Of a stretch of 64,000 bases of DNA, positions 18,147 through 27,436 are shown in pieces. Position 1 is the first letter of the stretch, and every line of letters begins with the position of its first letter. Origin of the DNA: Mariprofundus sp. UBA1536 (lineage in GTDB: Bacteria; Pseudomonadota; Zetaproteobacteria; Mariprofundales; Mariprofundaceae). Both the position numbers and the translations under genes were made by a program. Under the pieces are notes generated by a model. The model saw nothing but the letters and a program-made list of their open reading frames with translations, did not search any database and was not told where the DNA came from. Location: contig DCPU01000018.1 of assembly GCA_002323245.1 (NCBI GenBank), positions 1 through 64,000 of the forward strand, read 5' to 3'.

Positions 18147-19136
18147 GTGATTTTTTGGATAAGTGAAAAGTTAAAGCATGGGTTGGCAACGATGTTGTTT
18201 ATGGTGCTGGTTTGGCCTGTAGGTCAAGCACAGGCCGAAACCATGAAAATCGATTCTCCGATTTCGCCATTGGTGAAGCCAGCAACATTGGATGCTGACA
18301 AAGTCGCGCTTGGGCGCAAACTTTTTTTTGAGCCACGCTTATCCAGCGATAACAGTATCAGTTGTGCCCATTGCCATGATTTGGCACAAGGTGGTGGTGA
18401 TGGTTCGAAGTTTTCATTTGGCGTGAATGGCGCTGAAGGCGGTATGAATTCGCCAACCGTGTATAACGCTGGCTTGAACGTAGCGCAATTTTGGGATGGG
18501 CGCGCAACAAGTTTGGAAGAGCAAGTCAACGGCCCTACGCACAACCCAGTAGAAATGAATTCCGATTGGAAAACAATCATCACCAAACTCAAAAATGACA
18601 GCGAATATAACCGGCTTTTTGATGGTCTCTACAAGCAGGGCATAAACGCCGATAATATTCGCGATGCGATTGCCACTTTCGAGCGCTCGCTGGTCACCAT
18701 CAACTCACCCTTTGATCGGTACTTGCTAGGTGATAACTCAGCCATTTCGGCCAAACAAAAGCAAGGTTATGCCTTGTTCGTCAACTATGGATGCACTTCC
18801 TGTCATCAGGGCGCCAATGTGGGCAGTAATATGTTTGAAGTGCTGGGTGTGTTTGATGATTATTTTCGCAAGCGCGGGCATATCAATAATAATGATTTTG
18901 GCCGTTTTAATGTCACTGGCAATGAAGAGGATAAGTATAAATTCAAAGTGCCCAGCTTACGCTTGGTAACTTTAACCGCTCCGTATTTTCACGATGGTTC
19001 TGTGGAAACGCTGGATGAAGCAGTGCAAAAAATGGCTTATTTTCAGCTCGGCAGACGCATTCCCAAAGCGGATGTGGAAGCTATCATTGCATTTCTAGAA
19101 TCGTTAGTCGGTGAGCTGGATAGCCAAACACCATGA
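18147..19136 (+). CDS. Di-heme cytochrome c peroxidase (MauG/CcpA family)
   Basis: 329 residues. The start is GTG 18147, eight bases after GGAGGG; a more upstream ATG at 18099 would overlap hrpA and spoil the signal peptide. The signal peptide ends near residue 30 (AQA|ET). Two c-type heme sites, CAHCH (73-77) and CTSCH (216-220), sit in the standard peroxidase frame (FFEPRLSSDNSISCAHCH, NSPTVYNAG, FWDGRATSLEEQ, VPSLRLVTLTAPYFHDG). These periplasmic enzymes reduce H2O2 or oxidise protein or small substrates. The stop overlaps the next start (ATGA), so it is translationally coupled to the hybrid kinase, suggesting a redox sensing link. Confidence 0.93.
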   Translation: MIFWISEKLKHGLATMLFMVLVWPVGQAQAETMKIDSPISPLVKPATLDADKVALGRKLFFEPRLSSDNSISCAHCHDLAQGGGDGSKFSFGVNGAEGGMNSPTVYNAGLNVAQFWDGRATSLEEQVNGPTHNPVEMNSDWKTIITKLKNDSEYNRLFDGLYKQGINADNIRDAIATFERSLVTINSPFDRYLLGDNSAISAKQKQGYALFVNYGCTSCHQGANVGSNMFEVLGVFDDYFRKRGHINNNDFGRFNVTGNEEDKYKFKVPSLRLVTLTAPYFHDGSVETLDEAVQKMAYFQLGRRIPKADVEAIIAFLESLVGELDSQTP

Positions 19137-22100
19137 AAAATATTTGGGTGCGTTATGCTATTATCAGCGCTGGGATTGTTCTGCTTGTCATCACTGGCTA
19201 CAACTCATATTTGTCTAAAAATGATTTTGAGGATTACAAAACGAGTAGCGCCACATGGTCAGCTTTAAAGAATGAAGATGTGCGCCTAAACGAGCACTTT
19301 TTACTCATCCGAACGCTGATGACCGACAACTATGATGTGTTGGTACAAATCATAAAAGATATCCGCAGCTTGCAGGCAAATGCTGAGAGCCAATTGCAGG
19401 ATGATATCCACGATTGGCAAGCCTTTGATGGCGATGTCCATCAGCTTTTTGACTTGATGCAGGAAAAATTTGAAGCTGTAGAACGCTATAAATCTGATCA
19501 TGCCATTTTGCAAAACTCAGAAAACTATTTACCTATTTTAATGGCAGGTTTGGACAAAACAGCTTCTGAGCATGTGAATAAAATGCTTTATGAATTGGTA
19601 TCCAAGGTCTATTTGTATACCCACAAACCCAGCCCAGAGAAAAAGCAGTCAATCGAAGTTCAGCTCAACCAAGTGCTTGATGAGCCCATGAGCGCAGACG
19701 CTGCCCAAACCTTACAAGTATTGGTGTTACATGTTGGCCAAGTGATGCGTAAGAGTAAACGTTTGTTGGAGCTGTCAGAAGAAATTCTCGCGATTCCAAC
19801 AGGCAAGAAAATCGATGAAATTATTAACTTTCATGAGCAGTTTCATGCCGATGCAGTAGCGCTAGGCGATACCTATAAACTTTTTCTGGCTATCTTTTCT
19901 GGGCTGTTACTTTTCTGGATTTCATTGGCGATGAAGCGGCAACAAACCGTTGCTGATGCCTTAGAAGACGCCATTGTTGAACTCGATTATCAAAAGAGAG
20001 CCCAAGATCAACATTCCATTATTGGCATCACCGACAGAAGCGGAAAAATTACTTATGCCAATAAGAAGTTTTGTGAAATTTCACAATACAGCTTTGAAGA
20101 ACTTATCGGTCAGGATCATCGGCTTCTCAACTCAGGTGTCCATGGGCGCGATTTTTTCAAGCAAATGTGGAAGACCATTGGCCGAGGCGATATCTGGAAG
20201 GGCGAAATCTGCAATCAACGTAAAGATGGCAGCTTGTATTGGGTGGATACCACCATCGTGCCGTTTATGGGCGAAGATGGGAAAGTTGAGCGCCATATTG
20301 CCATTCGCACCGATATCACCAACCGCAAAACCATGGAATTGGCTTTGAAAAAAAGCGAAGAAGATACCCGCCGCGTTTTGGAAACATCGTTGGATCCTTT
20401 TGCGATGGTGGACGAAAGCGGGAAAATCAGCCATTGGAATTCTAAGGCTGAAGAGGTGCTGGGTTATGCGGCCCAAGATTTGATTGGTGTTTCAGGCTTA
20501 GACACCATATTTATGGCTGATGAGTTTGAGCAGATGATGCAAGCAGCCCTCAACCCTGCCCTGAATGCTCATATGGTGGTGCAGGCCAAACATCGTGATG
20601 GTTATACGGTGCCTTTGCAGATATCTATGGTGTCGTTAAGCGATGATAACAACGGCTCATTTAGTGTGTTTATGCATGATATTTCCAATCAATTGGAGAA
20701 TGAGAAAAAGCTGAAATTGGCGCGTGATGAAGCCATGGAGTCATCGCGTATGAAATCAATGTTTTTAAGCACAGTCAGCCACGAAATTCGCACACCCATG
20801 AACGGCATTGTGGGCATGAGTGATTTACTACTTGATACCCCGCTAAATAGTGAACAACAGCATTTTGTCTCTACCATTATTTCATCATCACAAGCTTTGC
20901 TGACGATTATCAACGACATTTTGGATTTTTCGAAATTTGAGTCGGGTCAAATGCATATCGAACCCATTGAATTTTGTTTGTCATCGCTCGTGGAAGGTTC
21001 GGCAGAGCTGGCATCACACCGCTCGAAAAATGAAAACACGGCAGTGTATGCTTTTGCTGATGATGCCATCCCGCCACTGCTTTTGGGCGATGCTGGTCGT
21101 TTGCGGCAAGTGATGCTCAATCTTACCGACAATGCCATTAAGTTTACGGAAAGCGGCGAAGTGGTGGTTAAAGCCATGGTGGTTGCCAGCAATGAGAGCA
21201 GCGTGGATATAGCGTTTTCAGTGCGAGATACCGGCATTGGTATTGCTGAAGAAGCCCAAAGTCGATTGTTTCAACCCTTTGTGCAAGCTGATGGTTCCAC
21301 CACCCGAAAATATGGCGGCACTGGGCTTGGTTTGGCCATCTCCAAACGCATCGTCAACTTGATGGGCGGCGATATTGTTTTAGAAAGTGAAGTGGGTAAA
21401 GGCACCAGCTTTAGCTTTACCCTGCAATTTCCTATCGCCGAAACTGATGAAGCTTTGCGCTTGGTTAATGATTTGCCTCAGCCTGAGTTGCAATCAATTA
21501 TGCATCAATCGTTATTGGTGGTGGATGATGATGAAACGGCGCGTGAAATATTTGCGCACTATTTGAGCAGTTGGGGCCTGAATTTTCACGTCTGTAAAGA
21601 TGCTGCAGAAGCGCTGGCATATTTGCAAACTTCACCACCAATCGATGGCATGATTATTGATAAAGCTATGCCGGATATTGATGGTTTTGCTTTGATTCAT
21701 CAAATTCGCCAGATGGAAACATACAAGGATGTGCCGGCTATCTTGGCAACGACCATTGATGCCTCGAAGAAACGCGCCATCGCCAATGAACATGGCTATC
21801 AGGAAGTGTTGAGTAAACCCTTTGGTAAGTCGCAGCTCTTTGATGTGGTTGTGGCATGTTTGCATCCTAAAGATGAATCCGAGCAAGATGTTGGCGCATT
21901 TGCCCCCGAAGCCAATGCAACTGATGCTGGCGAATCTACGGCGCAAACCAAGCTGGGAATCCGACTGTTGCTGGTGGAAGACAATGAAGTGAATCAAAAA
22001 GTGGCCTCTGTTCACCTGGCTAAACTTGGCTATGACGTGGATATTGCTGCCAATGGCCAATTGGCTTTGCAAGCCATGGCCGAAAAAAAATATCCTGTTG

Positions 22101-22777
22101 TGTTGATGGATTGCCAAATGCCAGTGATGGATGGTTTTGAAACCACCAAACACATTCGCGACTTGGAACACATAAACGGCGGCCATACCCCGATTGTGGC
22201 CATGACAGCCAATGCCATGAAAGGTGATAGGGAGCGCTGTATTGCTGCGGGCATGGACGATTATGTGTCCAAGCCCATCTCGCGGCGTGAGCTCAGTGAT
22301 GTGGTCAAGAAATGGTTGGAGAAGGGGTTGGAGAAGGGGTTGGAGAAGGGGTTGGAGAAGGGGTTGGAGAAGGAGCCAGAACAAACCGTCGCTTCTGATG
22401 TTGAACAAGGTGCCGCGTCAGCGCCTGCCTCTGCATTGATATTTGATTTGGATCGTACCCGTGCTTTGCTAGGCGATGATCCTGCCATTATCGCTGAGGT
22501 GATGGATATTTTTATAAGCTCCATGCGTTGCATTGTGGAAGAGCAAATGTTGCAAGCATTCAAGCATGAGCAATGGGATGCGCTTTATGCCCATGCCCAT
22601 GAACTCAAAGGCGCAGCTAGTAATATTGGTGGCACAGGTATTGCTTTGATTTGTGGTGAGTTGGAAGCCAGATGCCAGTTGCAAGATGGCAACGGCATTG
22701 GTGAACACCTTGCACAACTTCAAGATGCTTTGGTGCAGGTAAGACAATTGCGCAGATCGCTAGGGAGCGATGTTTGA
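19133..22777 (+). CDS. DAHL-PAS-PAS hybrid histidine kinase with two REC domains and Hpt
   Basis: 1214 residues. Transmembrane helices near 7-27 and 250-272 flank an all-helical periplasmic domain of DAHL type. Then come PAS1 (about 290-398), PAS2 (405-525), HisKA with His550 in VSHEIRTPMNG, HATPase (NLTDNAIKF, GGTGLGLAISKR), REC1 (Asp843, DKAMPDIDG), REC2 (Asp993, DCQMPVMDG), a GLEK repeat linker (about 1062-1081) and Hpt with His1156 in AHELKGAASNIG. This is a complete BarA/ArcB-like phosphorelay in one chain. It overlaps the peroxidase gene upstream (ATGA) and the HD-GYP regulator downstream (TTGA), so the output is probably c-di-GMP breakdown. Confidence 0.95.
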   Translation: MKNIWVRYAIISAGIVLLVITGYNSYLSKNDFEDYKTSSATWSALKNEDVRLNEHFLLIRTLMTDNYDVLVQIIKDIRSLQANAESQLQDDIHDWQAFDGDVHQLFDLMQEKFEAVERYKSDHAILQNSENYLPILMAGLDKTASEHVNKMLYELVSKVYLYTHKPSPEKKQSIEVQLNQVLDEPMSADAAQTLQVLVLHVGQVMRKSKRLLELSEEILAIPTGKKIDEIINFHEQFHADAVALGDTYKLFLAIFSGLLLFWISLAMKRQQTVADALEDAIVELDYQKRAQDQHSIIGITDRSGKITYANKKFCEISQYSFEELIGQDHRLLNSGVHGRDFFKQMWKTIGRGDIWKGEICNQRKDGSLYWVDTTIVPFMGEDGKVERHIAIRTDITNRKTMELALKKSEEDTRRVLETSLDPFAMVDESGKISHWNSKAEEVLGYAAQDLIGVSGLDTIFMADEFEQMMQAALNPALNAHMVVQAKHRDGYTVPLQISMVSLSDDNNGSFSVFMHDISNQLENEKKLKLARDEAMESSRMKSMFLSTVSHEIRTPMNGIVGMSDLLLDTPLNSEQQHFVSTIISSSQALLTIINDILDFSKFESGQMHIEPIEFCLSSLVEGSAELASHRSKNENTAVYAFADDAIPPLLLGDAGRLRQVMLNLTDNAIKFTESGEVVVKAMVVASNESSVDIAFSVRDTGIGIAEEAQSRLFQPFVQADGSTTRKYGGTGLGLAISKRIVNLMGGDIVLESEVGKGTSFSFTLQFPIAETDEALRLVNDLPQPELQSIMHQSLLVVDDDETAREIFAHYLSSWGLNFHVCKDAAEALAYLQTSPPIDGMIIDKAMPDIDGFALIHQIRQMETYKDVPAILATTIDASKKRAIANEHGYQEVLSKPFGKSQLFDVVVACLHPKDESEQDVGAFAPEANATDAGESTAQTKLGIRLLLVEDNEVNQKVASVHLAKLGYDVDIAANGQLALQAMAEKKYPVVLMDCQMPVMDGFETTKHIRDLEHINGGHTPIVAMTANAMKGDRERCIAAGMDDYVSKPISRRELSDVVKKWLEKGLEKGLEKGLEKGLEKEPEQTVASDVEQGAASAPASALIFDLDRTRALLGDDPAIIAEVMDIFISSMRCIVEEQMLQAFKHEQWDALYAHAHELKGAASNIGGTGIALICGELEARCQLQDGNGIGEHLAQLQDALVQVRQLRRSLGSDV
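22316..22375 (+). repeat. Five tandem 12-bp repeats in the hybrid kinase
   Basis: TTGGAGAAGGGG repeats five times in frame (the last copy ends GGAG) and encodes LEKG units between REC2 and the Hpt domain. The copies are almost perfect, so the array is young and prone to slippage; gain or loss of a unit keeps the frame and only changes linker length. Confidence 0.95.
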
Positions 22778-23835
22778 AATTTGATGTGATGCTTATAGAT
22801 GACAATGCGACAAATTTGACGGTGCTCAAGCATTTGATTGCTGCCGTGGATAAAAAATATACGCCGTTATTGTTTGAAGACCCCAAACAAGCCTTGTTGG
22901 CTTGTGAAAGTGCAGCGCCTGATTTGGTGTTTGTCGATTATATGATGCCAGAATTGGATGGTGTGTCCTTCATCAAACAATTCCGCGCCATCAAATCTTG
23001 TCAGGAAGTGCCAGTGGTGATGGTCACTGCTGATTACAACAAAGACATTCGTTATGAAGCCTTACAAGCTGGGGCCAATGATTTTCTTAATAAACCGTTG
23101 GATAAAACCGAATTTTTAGCCAGAGCAACCAATCTTATCGCCTTGCGCACAGGGCAAAGGCAATTATCCAATCGGGCTGAATGGCTGTCTGCGGAAGTGA
23201 AAAAAGCAACCCTAGCAATAAAAAGCCGTGAGCTTGAAGCTGTGGTGTTGTTATCCAAAGCCGCAGAATTTCGCGACCCTGAAACCGGCGAGCATATCGT
23301 GCGCATGTCCCACTACTCCAAAGTGATTGGTGAGCGTTTGGGCCTGCCCATTGAAACGCTGGATTTGCTACTCGAAGCTTCGCCCATGCATGATATCGGT
23401 AAAGTAGGCACGCCCGATCATATTTTGCTTAAACCCGGCAAACTTGATTTTAATGAGTTTGAAGAGATGAAAAAACATGCTGTTTATGGTTATGAGATTT
23501 TAAAAAACAGTTCATCACCCGTGCTTCGTATGGGCGCAGATATTGCCATTTCCCATCATGAAAAATGGAATGGTAAAGGTTATCCCAAGGGGTTATCTGG
23601 GGAGGCGATTCCTTTGGTGGGTCGCATTGTGGCCGTGGCGGATGTGTTTGATGCCTTAACCAGCGTGCGGCCGTACAAACCAGCTTGGGAAGTAGAGCGG
23701 GCTTTGAACTTGATTCGCGAAGAATCTGGCCAGCATTTTGACCCTGCTTGTGTGGATGCTTTTTTTGAAGGTTTGGACACCATCTTGGCCATTAAAGATG
23801 CCAACCAAGAAAATTTTGATGATGTGGTTAGCTAA
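22774..23835 (+). CDS. Response regulator with HD-GYP c-di-GMP phosphodiesterase domain
   Basis: 353 residues. The start is TTG 22774, six bases after GGGAG and overlapping the kinase stop (TTGA). The receiver domain (1-125) has Asp55 in VFVDYMMPELDG. The HD-GYP domain (about 150-345) keeps HDIGK, the GYP-loop sequence HHEKWNGKGYPKGL and AVADVFDALTS, so it should be an active Fe/Mn phosphodiesterase cleaving cyclic di-GMP. It is the third gene of the peroxidase-kinase operon and the obvious recipient of phosphate from the kinase Hpt domain. Its last bases overlap the convergent marC stop. Confidence 0.93.
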   Translation: MKFDVMLIDDNATNLTVLKHLIAAVDKKYTPLLFEDPKQALLACESAAPDLVFVDYMMPELDGVSFIKQFRAIKSCQEVPVVMVTADYNKDIRYEALQAGANDFLNKPLDKTEFLARATNLIALRTGQRQLSNRAEWLSAEVKKATLAIKSRELEAVVLLSKAAEFRDPETGEHIVRMSHYSKVIGERLGLPIETLDLLLEASPMHDIGKVGTPDHILLKPGKLDFNEFEEMKKHAVYGYEILKNSSSPVLRMGADIAISHHEKWNGKGYPKGLSGEAIPLVGRIVAVADVFDALTSVRPYKPAWEVERALNLIREESGQHFDPACVDAFFEGLDTILAIKDANQENFDDVVS

Positions 23836-24464
23836 GCGAGAATAGGAAACAAGCCTTTGAGGCCATTGGCGATAAATTCCACAGCAATTGCCGCCAAAAT
23901 CAGCCCCATAATGCGTGTGCCCACATTGATGCCCGTGGCGCTCACATGCCTGGAAATCCATGGTGATAAACGAAAGGTCAGCCACACCACCAAACTAATC
24001 AAGATGATGCCTAGGGCGATGATGGTGTAGTGGCCGGCGGCATGGGATTTGTGCGCGGCAAGGATGACCGTACTGATGGCGCCTGGGCCAACAAGCAGCG
24101 GCATGGCCAAAGGCACCACGGCCACCGATTCTTTTTCAATGGATTCATCAGCTTCTTCAGCAGTTTGCTTCACTGAGCTTTGTTTGCCTTGCAGCATAGA
24201 AACCGCCATAAGCAGAATCAAAATGCCGCCGCCCACGCGAAACGAATCAATGCTGATGCCAAAAAATGCCAAGATGGCATCTCCAAAAAATAAGGCGCTG
24301 AGCAAAATGGTAGCCACGCTCACAGCTACCAAGTTGATGGTGCGGCGTACTTGTTTTTGGCTTTGATCCCCTGTCATGCTGATAAATACAGGCACTACCC
24401 CAAACGGGTTAAGAATGGCCAACAGACCGACGATAATTTTCAGATATTCAGCGTATTCCAACAT
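23832..24464 (-). CDS. MarC-family integral membrane protein
   Basis: 210 residues with six predicted transmembrane helices. MarC (UPF0056) signatures are present: LAILNPFGVVPVFISMT near the N-terminus, AMPLLVGPGAIST in the middle, and RIMGLILAAIAVEFIANGLKGLFP at the end. The function of the family is unsettled: E. coli MarC was once linked to multiple antibiotic resistance but later work did not support it. No ribosome site stands out. The gene is convergent with the HD-GYP gene (4-base overlap). Confidence 0.92.
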   Translation of the reverse strand: MLEYAEYLKIIVGLLAILNPFGVVPVFISMTGDQSQKQVRRTINLVAVSVATILLSALFFGDAILAFFGISIDSFRVGGGILILLMAVSMLQGKQSSVKQTAEEADESIEKESVAVVPLAMPLLVGPGAISTVILAAHKSHAAGHYTIIALGIILISLVVWLTFRLSPWISRHVSATGINVGTRIMGLILAAIAVEFIANGLKGLFPILA

Positions 24465-24537
24465 AAGACGAAGCCTAACAAGGGCTTACCAGAATAACTA
24501 TGTATTCACTTGATGTGATTGCTTGATGGGTGCTCGC

Positions 24538-25185
24538 TTATTGATCTGAACGTTGAATTAGCAATTCAATACGGCGGTTTTTGGCCTGGCCTACTGGTGT
24601 AGCGTTGCTGGCTATGGGCGCCACAAAAGCTCTACCGCTGATAGTTATAGCTTCAGGCGAAAAGCCTTCGCCCCAAATCAGCTGGCGAGCAACTGATGCT
24701 GCTCTACGCGCAGATAAATCCCAGTTGTCGATAAACTGCAAATGCCATTTTTCCATCACGGGCATATTGTCGGTGTGACCCACGATGCGAATGCGGTGTT
24801 GGCTATCTTGCTCTTTTAAACCAGCCACCACCTTTTTCAACATGGCGCTGCCAGAAGCGCTAAGTGCATACGAGCTGCTGGCAAAGAGGATGTCTTGCTG
24901 TATGGTCAGTTTAATTTCGCCATCTTTTTTGCTTTGCTCGATACACACTTGTTTCTGTGTCACTTCTTGCTCAAGTTGGGTATTTAATTCATTGATGGTT
25001 TCTTGCAGCTTGGCTTTCTCGCGTTCAACGCGCTCATATTCAGCCATCAGAATTTGTTGATGCCGCTCCAGTGTTTCCACTTGATCCTGCAACTTGGGCG
25101 CAGGTTCAATATCTTTTTTGGCCGCGCTTTGGCAGCTGGCCAGAGCAAGCGATGATAAAAGGATAGCAATGGTTTTTAGGGTCAT
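24538..25185 (-). CDS. OmpA-like peptidoglycan-binding lipoprotein
   Basis: 215 residues from ATG 25185; an in-frame TTG at 25200 is less likely. The lipobox LASC (Cys about 18) marks an outer-membrane lipoprotein. Residues 35-90 form a coiled coil (LQDQVETLERHQQILMAEYE and following). The C-terminal OmpA domain (about 95-212) has the peptidoglycan-binding motif HTDN and NWDLSARRAASVARQL, then KNRRIELLIQ. It probably tethers the outer membrane to the cell wall; the coiled coil resembles MotB/Pal-type spacers. Confidence 0.88.
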   Translation of the reverse strand: MTLKTIAILLSSLALASCQSAAKKDIEPAPKLQDQVETLERHQQILMAEYERVEREKAKLQETINELNTQLEQEVTQKQVCIEQSKKDGEIKLTIQQDILFASSSYALSASGSAMLKKVVAGLKEQDSQHRIRIVGHTDNMPVMEKWHLQFIDNWDLSARRAASVARQLIWGEGFSPEAITISGRAFVAPIASNATPVGQAKNRRIELLIQRSDQ

Positions 25186-25367
25186 GTTTCCAGCCGTCAA
25201 AGTAAATCTAAGTTGTAGGTGCTACGTTAGCTTGTGATAGGTGTGTTGTCTCTTGGTATGATGAGGTGCGAGTTTTAAGGTTCGTTGAGGTGTAGGATTT
25301 ATTTAGATTCCCTAACGCGAAGCGGGAAGTGACTTTGCGTCAGGATGATGATTTAAAACTAGCGCAT

Positions 25368-25399
25368 AAAAAAAGGGCGACATCAAGTCGCCCTTTTTT
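25368..25399. terminator. Bidirectional intrinsic terminator by tRNA-Leu
   Basis: A-tract, stem GGGCGAC / GTCGCCC with loop ATCAA, T-tract. On the minus strand it lies 8 bases after the tRNA-Leu 3' end and should terminate it; the flanking A and T tracts let it act in both directions. Confidence 0.85.
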
Positions 25400-25406
25400 G
25401 ATTAGC

Positions 25407-25491
25407 TGGTACCGAGGGCCGGAATCGAACCGGCACGACCGAAGTCACCGGATTTTGAATCCGGCGCGTCTACCAGTTCCGCCACCCCGGC
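25407..25491 (-). tRNA. tRNA-Leu (anticodon CAA)
   Basis: 85 bases including an encoded CCA. Acceptor stem GCCGGGG pairs with CCCUCGGU-side sequence; the anticodon arm CCGGA-TTCAAAA-TCCGG gives CAA, reading UUG. The long variable arm (TGACTTCGGTCG) and GGTTCGATTCC T-arm are typical of class II tRNA-Leu. A minus-strand TTGACA (25554-25549) followed 18 bases later by ACACTT is the probable promoter. Confidence 0.97.
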
Positions 25492-25602
25492 ATAAAAACA
25501 AGTGTTTCTGGTGAAGACGGCGCGAAGTGTTGCGAGGTGGAGGGTAAGTGTCAAGCAGGAAAACGACTTGCATAAAGTGTGAAAAATAACCAACTTGCTG
25601 CC

Positions 25603-26607
25603 ATGAAAAATTTATGGTTTGTAGTTGTGATATTTACTGGCTTTTCAGTAGCCAGCGCCAGTGAAAGTGGGCTGGAATTAAAGGATGGTTGGCATGCAGA
25701 AATCATCACTGAATGTGCTGAAGACCTGCCAGACATGCTACTACTGTCCGCGGATGGGCAGCATTTGTACCAAAGCTGTGAGACTAGAGCGAATATGCTT
25801 TCGCCCTCCTTGGCGCGCATTGAGATTGCCTCAGGCAAACGTGAGATTCTCATTTATGGCTTGGGTAGAGCCGACGGTATGCGCTTTGCGCCCGATGGCT
25901 CACTTTGGTTGGGCGAAGAGCAACCCGATGGCTTGATTTGGAAAATCGATAACCCCGATTTACTCAAAGCTGAGCAGCGTGCTGATCGTTACAACTTTCA
26001 AAGTAGCAGTAAACACATTCAAGCCATCACCAGCGCTGGTGTGTTTGCCCATGAAGGCCTGACTTTTTCTTCCGATGGTAAATATTTGTATTTGGCGGAT
26101 GAATGGAAAGAGGGCTGCTTGTATCGATATGATATTCAAGGGCAGGTGCTTAAAGTGTTTCATGCTAAAAAGGGCTGGCTAACGATTAAACGACCAGAAG
26201 ATGCGCGCATTGAAGCTGAGCGACTGCATGGCACTTGGTATAATCGCATGGAAGATATGGAGCTCATGCCTGATGGCCGAATTCTTATTACCGAAACTGG
26301 CACGGGCAATGTTCTGGTGCTCAGTGATGTTGGTGAGCAACCCGAAGTGAAGAAGTTTCTTTTTCACCCTGATATTAAGCATCCCGATAACTTGGAATGG
26401 GATGCAAAACGCAATTGGTTATGGATTACCGATGATAGCGATGATTCCGAGCTATGGGCTTGGGATGGCAAAGGTTTGACTTTAATTGCAAGCCATACAT
26501 CGGCTGAAATCACAGGCATTGAAAGCGCAGCTGATGGCACAATTTACTTTAATCTACAACATCGCCGCTTTGCGCCAGATTTAACCATCCGATTGCAGCA
26601 GAAATAA
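25603..26607 (+). CDS. Secreted beta-propeller protein, PhoX/SMP-30-like
   Basis: 334 residues from ATG 25603; an in-frame GTG at 25579 would add eight residues. Neither has a good ribosome site. The signal peptide (MKNLWFVVVIFTGFSVASA) is followed by repeated propeller-like segments: GRADGMRFAPDGSLWLGEE, HEGLTFSSDGKYLYLADE, ELMPDGRILITETGTGN, HPDNLEWDAKRNWLWITDD and ITGIESAADGTIYFNLQH. The last resembles the end of PhoX/DUF839 phosphatases, but the domain is shorter than PhoX (over 600 aa). Function is unassigned: a periplasmic esterase, lactonase or phosphatase-like propeller is possible. Confidence 0.75.
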   Translation: MKNLWFVVVIFTGFSVASASESGLELKDGWHAEIITECAEDLPDMLLLSADGQHLYQSCETRANMLSPSLARIEIASGKREILIYGLGRADGMRFAPDGSLWLGEEQPDGLIWKIDNPDLLKAEQRADRYNFQSSSKHIQAITSAGVFAHEGLTFSSDGKYLYLADEWKEGCLYRYDIQGQVLKVFHAKKGWLTIKRPEDARIEAERLHGTWYNRMEDMELMPDGRILITETGTGNVLVLSDVGEQPEVKKFLFHPDIKHPDNLEWDAKRNWLWITDDSDDSELWAWDGKGLTLIASHTSAEITGIESAADGTIYFNLQHRRFAPDLTIRLQQK

Positions 26608-26611
26608 CATT

Positions 26612-27262
26612 TTACATCCTACGGTAAAACCAACCCGTTAAACTAAAGCGTTCACGATGAGCGGGTAACACCTCATGCTCAAACTCGCCGCTTAAGAAAA
26701 TCACTGCCGTGCCGCCTTGGGGCATAATGTCGATGTGGGTTTCTTCACCATTGGCTTGCGGCATATACAAACGTAAGGCGCCGCCGTGTTCGGGCAACCA
26801 ATCGTCGTTAAGATATAAAATGCAGCTCACTGTGCGATGTGATGCGCTGGAGAATTGATCCAAATGGCGGCGATAGAAGCTGCCTTCAGGATAAAGGGCA
26901 AAATGCGATTCAAATCCAAACAGACCCAGCATCAAACCCTGATTGATGCGTTGCCGTAGGATTTCGATGCGATTGAGGTAAGTGTTTTGAATGGCTGTGG
27001 GGTTATCGGGGTCTATCCACAGCACTTGGTCGTTACGGATTTCTGGGCGAATTTGAAAGGTGGATTTTCGGCCTACACCTGCGTGGCGGAAGGCACCATC
27101 TTCGTGCAGGGCTTTGGCTTCAGCGGCTAAGGCTTGCCAACTATCGGCATATAAAAAATCAGGCACCACACACCAACCAGTGGTGTCCAAGGCGGTAATC
27201 ACTTCGGCGAACAAATCTTGATCGGCGGAGTGTTTGATAAACGAACCAATATCTAGGCTCAT
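26612..27262 (-). CDS. 2OG-Fe(II) oxygenase (prolyl 4-hydroxylase-like)
   Basis: 216 residues from ATG 27262, behind GAGGTG; an in-frame GTG at 27271 is embedded in that ribosome site. The double-stranded beta-helix carries the iron triad: His and Asp in RRHLDQF and the distal His in GEFEHEVLPAHRERFSLTGWF, whose Arg binds 2-oxoglutarate. YLNDDW and GGALRLY are standard P4H-family strands. Related bacterial proteins hydroxylate prolyl or other protein residues, or small molecules; the substrate is unknown. It is convergent with the propeller gene, 4 bases apart. Confidence 0.88.
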   Translation of the reverse strand: MSLDIGSFIKHSADQDLFAEVITALDTTGWCVVPDFLYADSWQALAAEAKALHEDGAFRHAGVGRKSTFQIRPEIRNDQVLWIDPDNPTAIQNTYLNRIEILRQRINQGLMLGLFGFESHFALYPEGSFYRRHLDQFSSASHRTVSCILYLNDDWLPEHGGALRLYMPQANGEETHIDIMPQGGTAVIFLSGEFEHEVLPAHRERFSLTGWFYRRM

Positions 27263-27362
27263 GGATGTCACCTCAATAGGGCGTGGAAGGTTGCAAATAA
27301 ACGTTTGTTGCTTGTAAGGCGGCTGGATTCTCTACGAGAAACAAGCGCTATGAAAGCAGAAA

Positions 27363-27390
27363 GAATAAACGCGACTTTTTAGGGTCGCGT
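27363..27390 (-). terminator. Probable terminator of tex
   Basis: Stem ACGCGAC / GTCGCGT (7 bp). Read on the minus strand it is followed by TTTATTCTTT, so it can terminate tex, which ends 46 bases upstream. The U-tract is interrupted. Confidence 0.5.
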
Positions 27391-27436
27391 GTATCGTTGT
27401 GGTTACCGTGTTTTTAAAGCCAGTAGCAAGAATAAA

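Noticed and set aside
22224..22439. Frame with WRRGWRRGWRRG repeats inside the hybrid kinase
   Set aside because: It is the 12-bp repeat read in another frame of a clear kinase gene.
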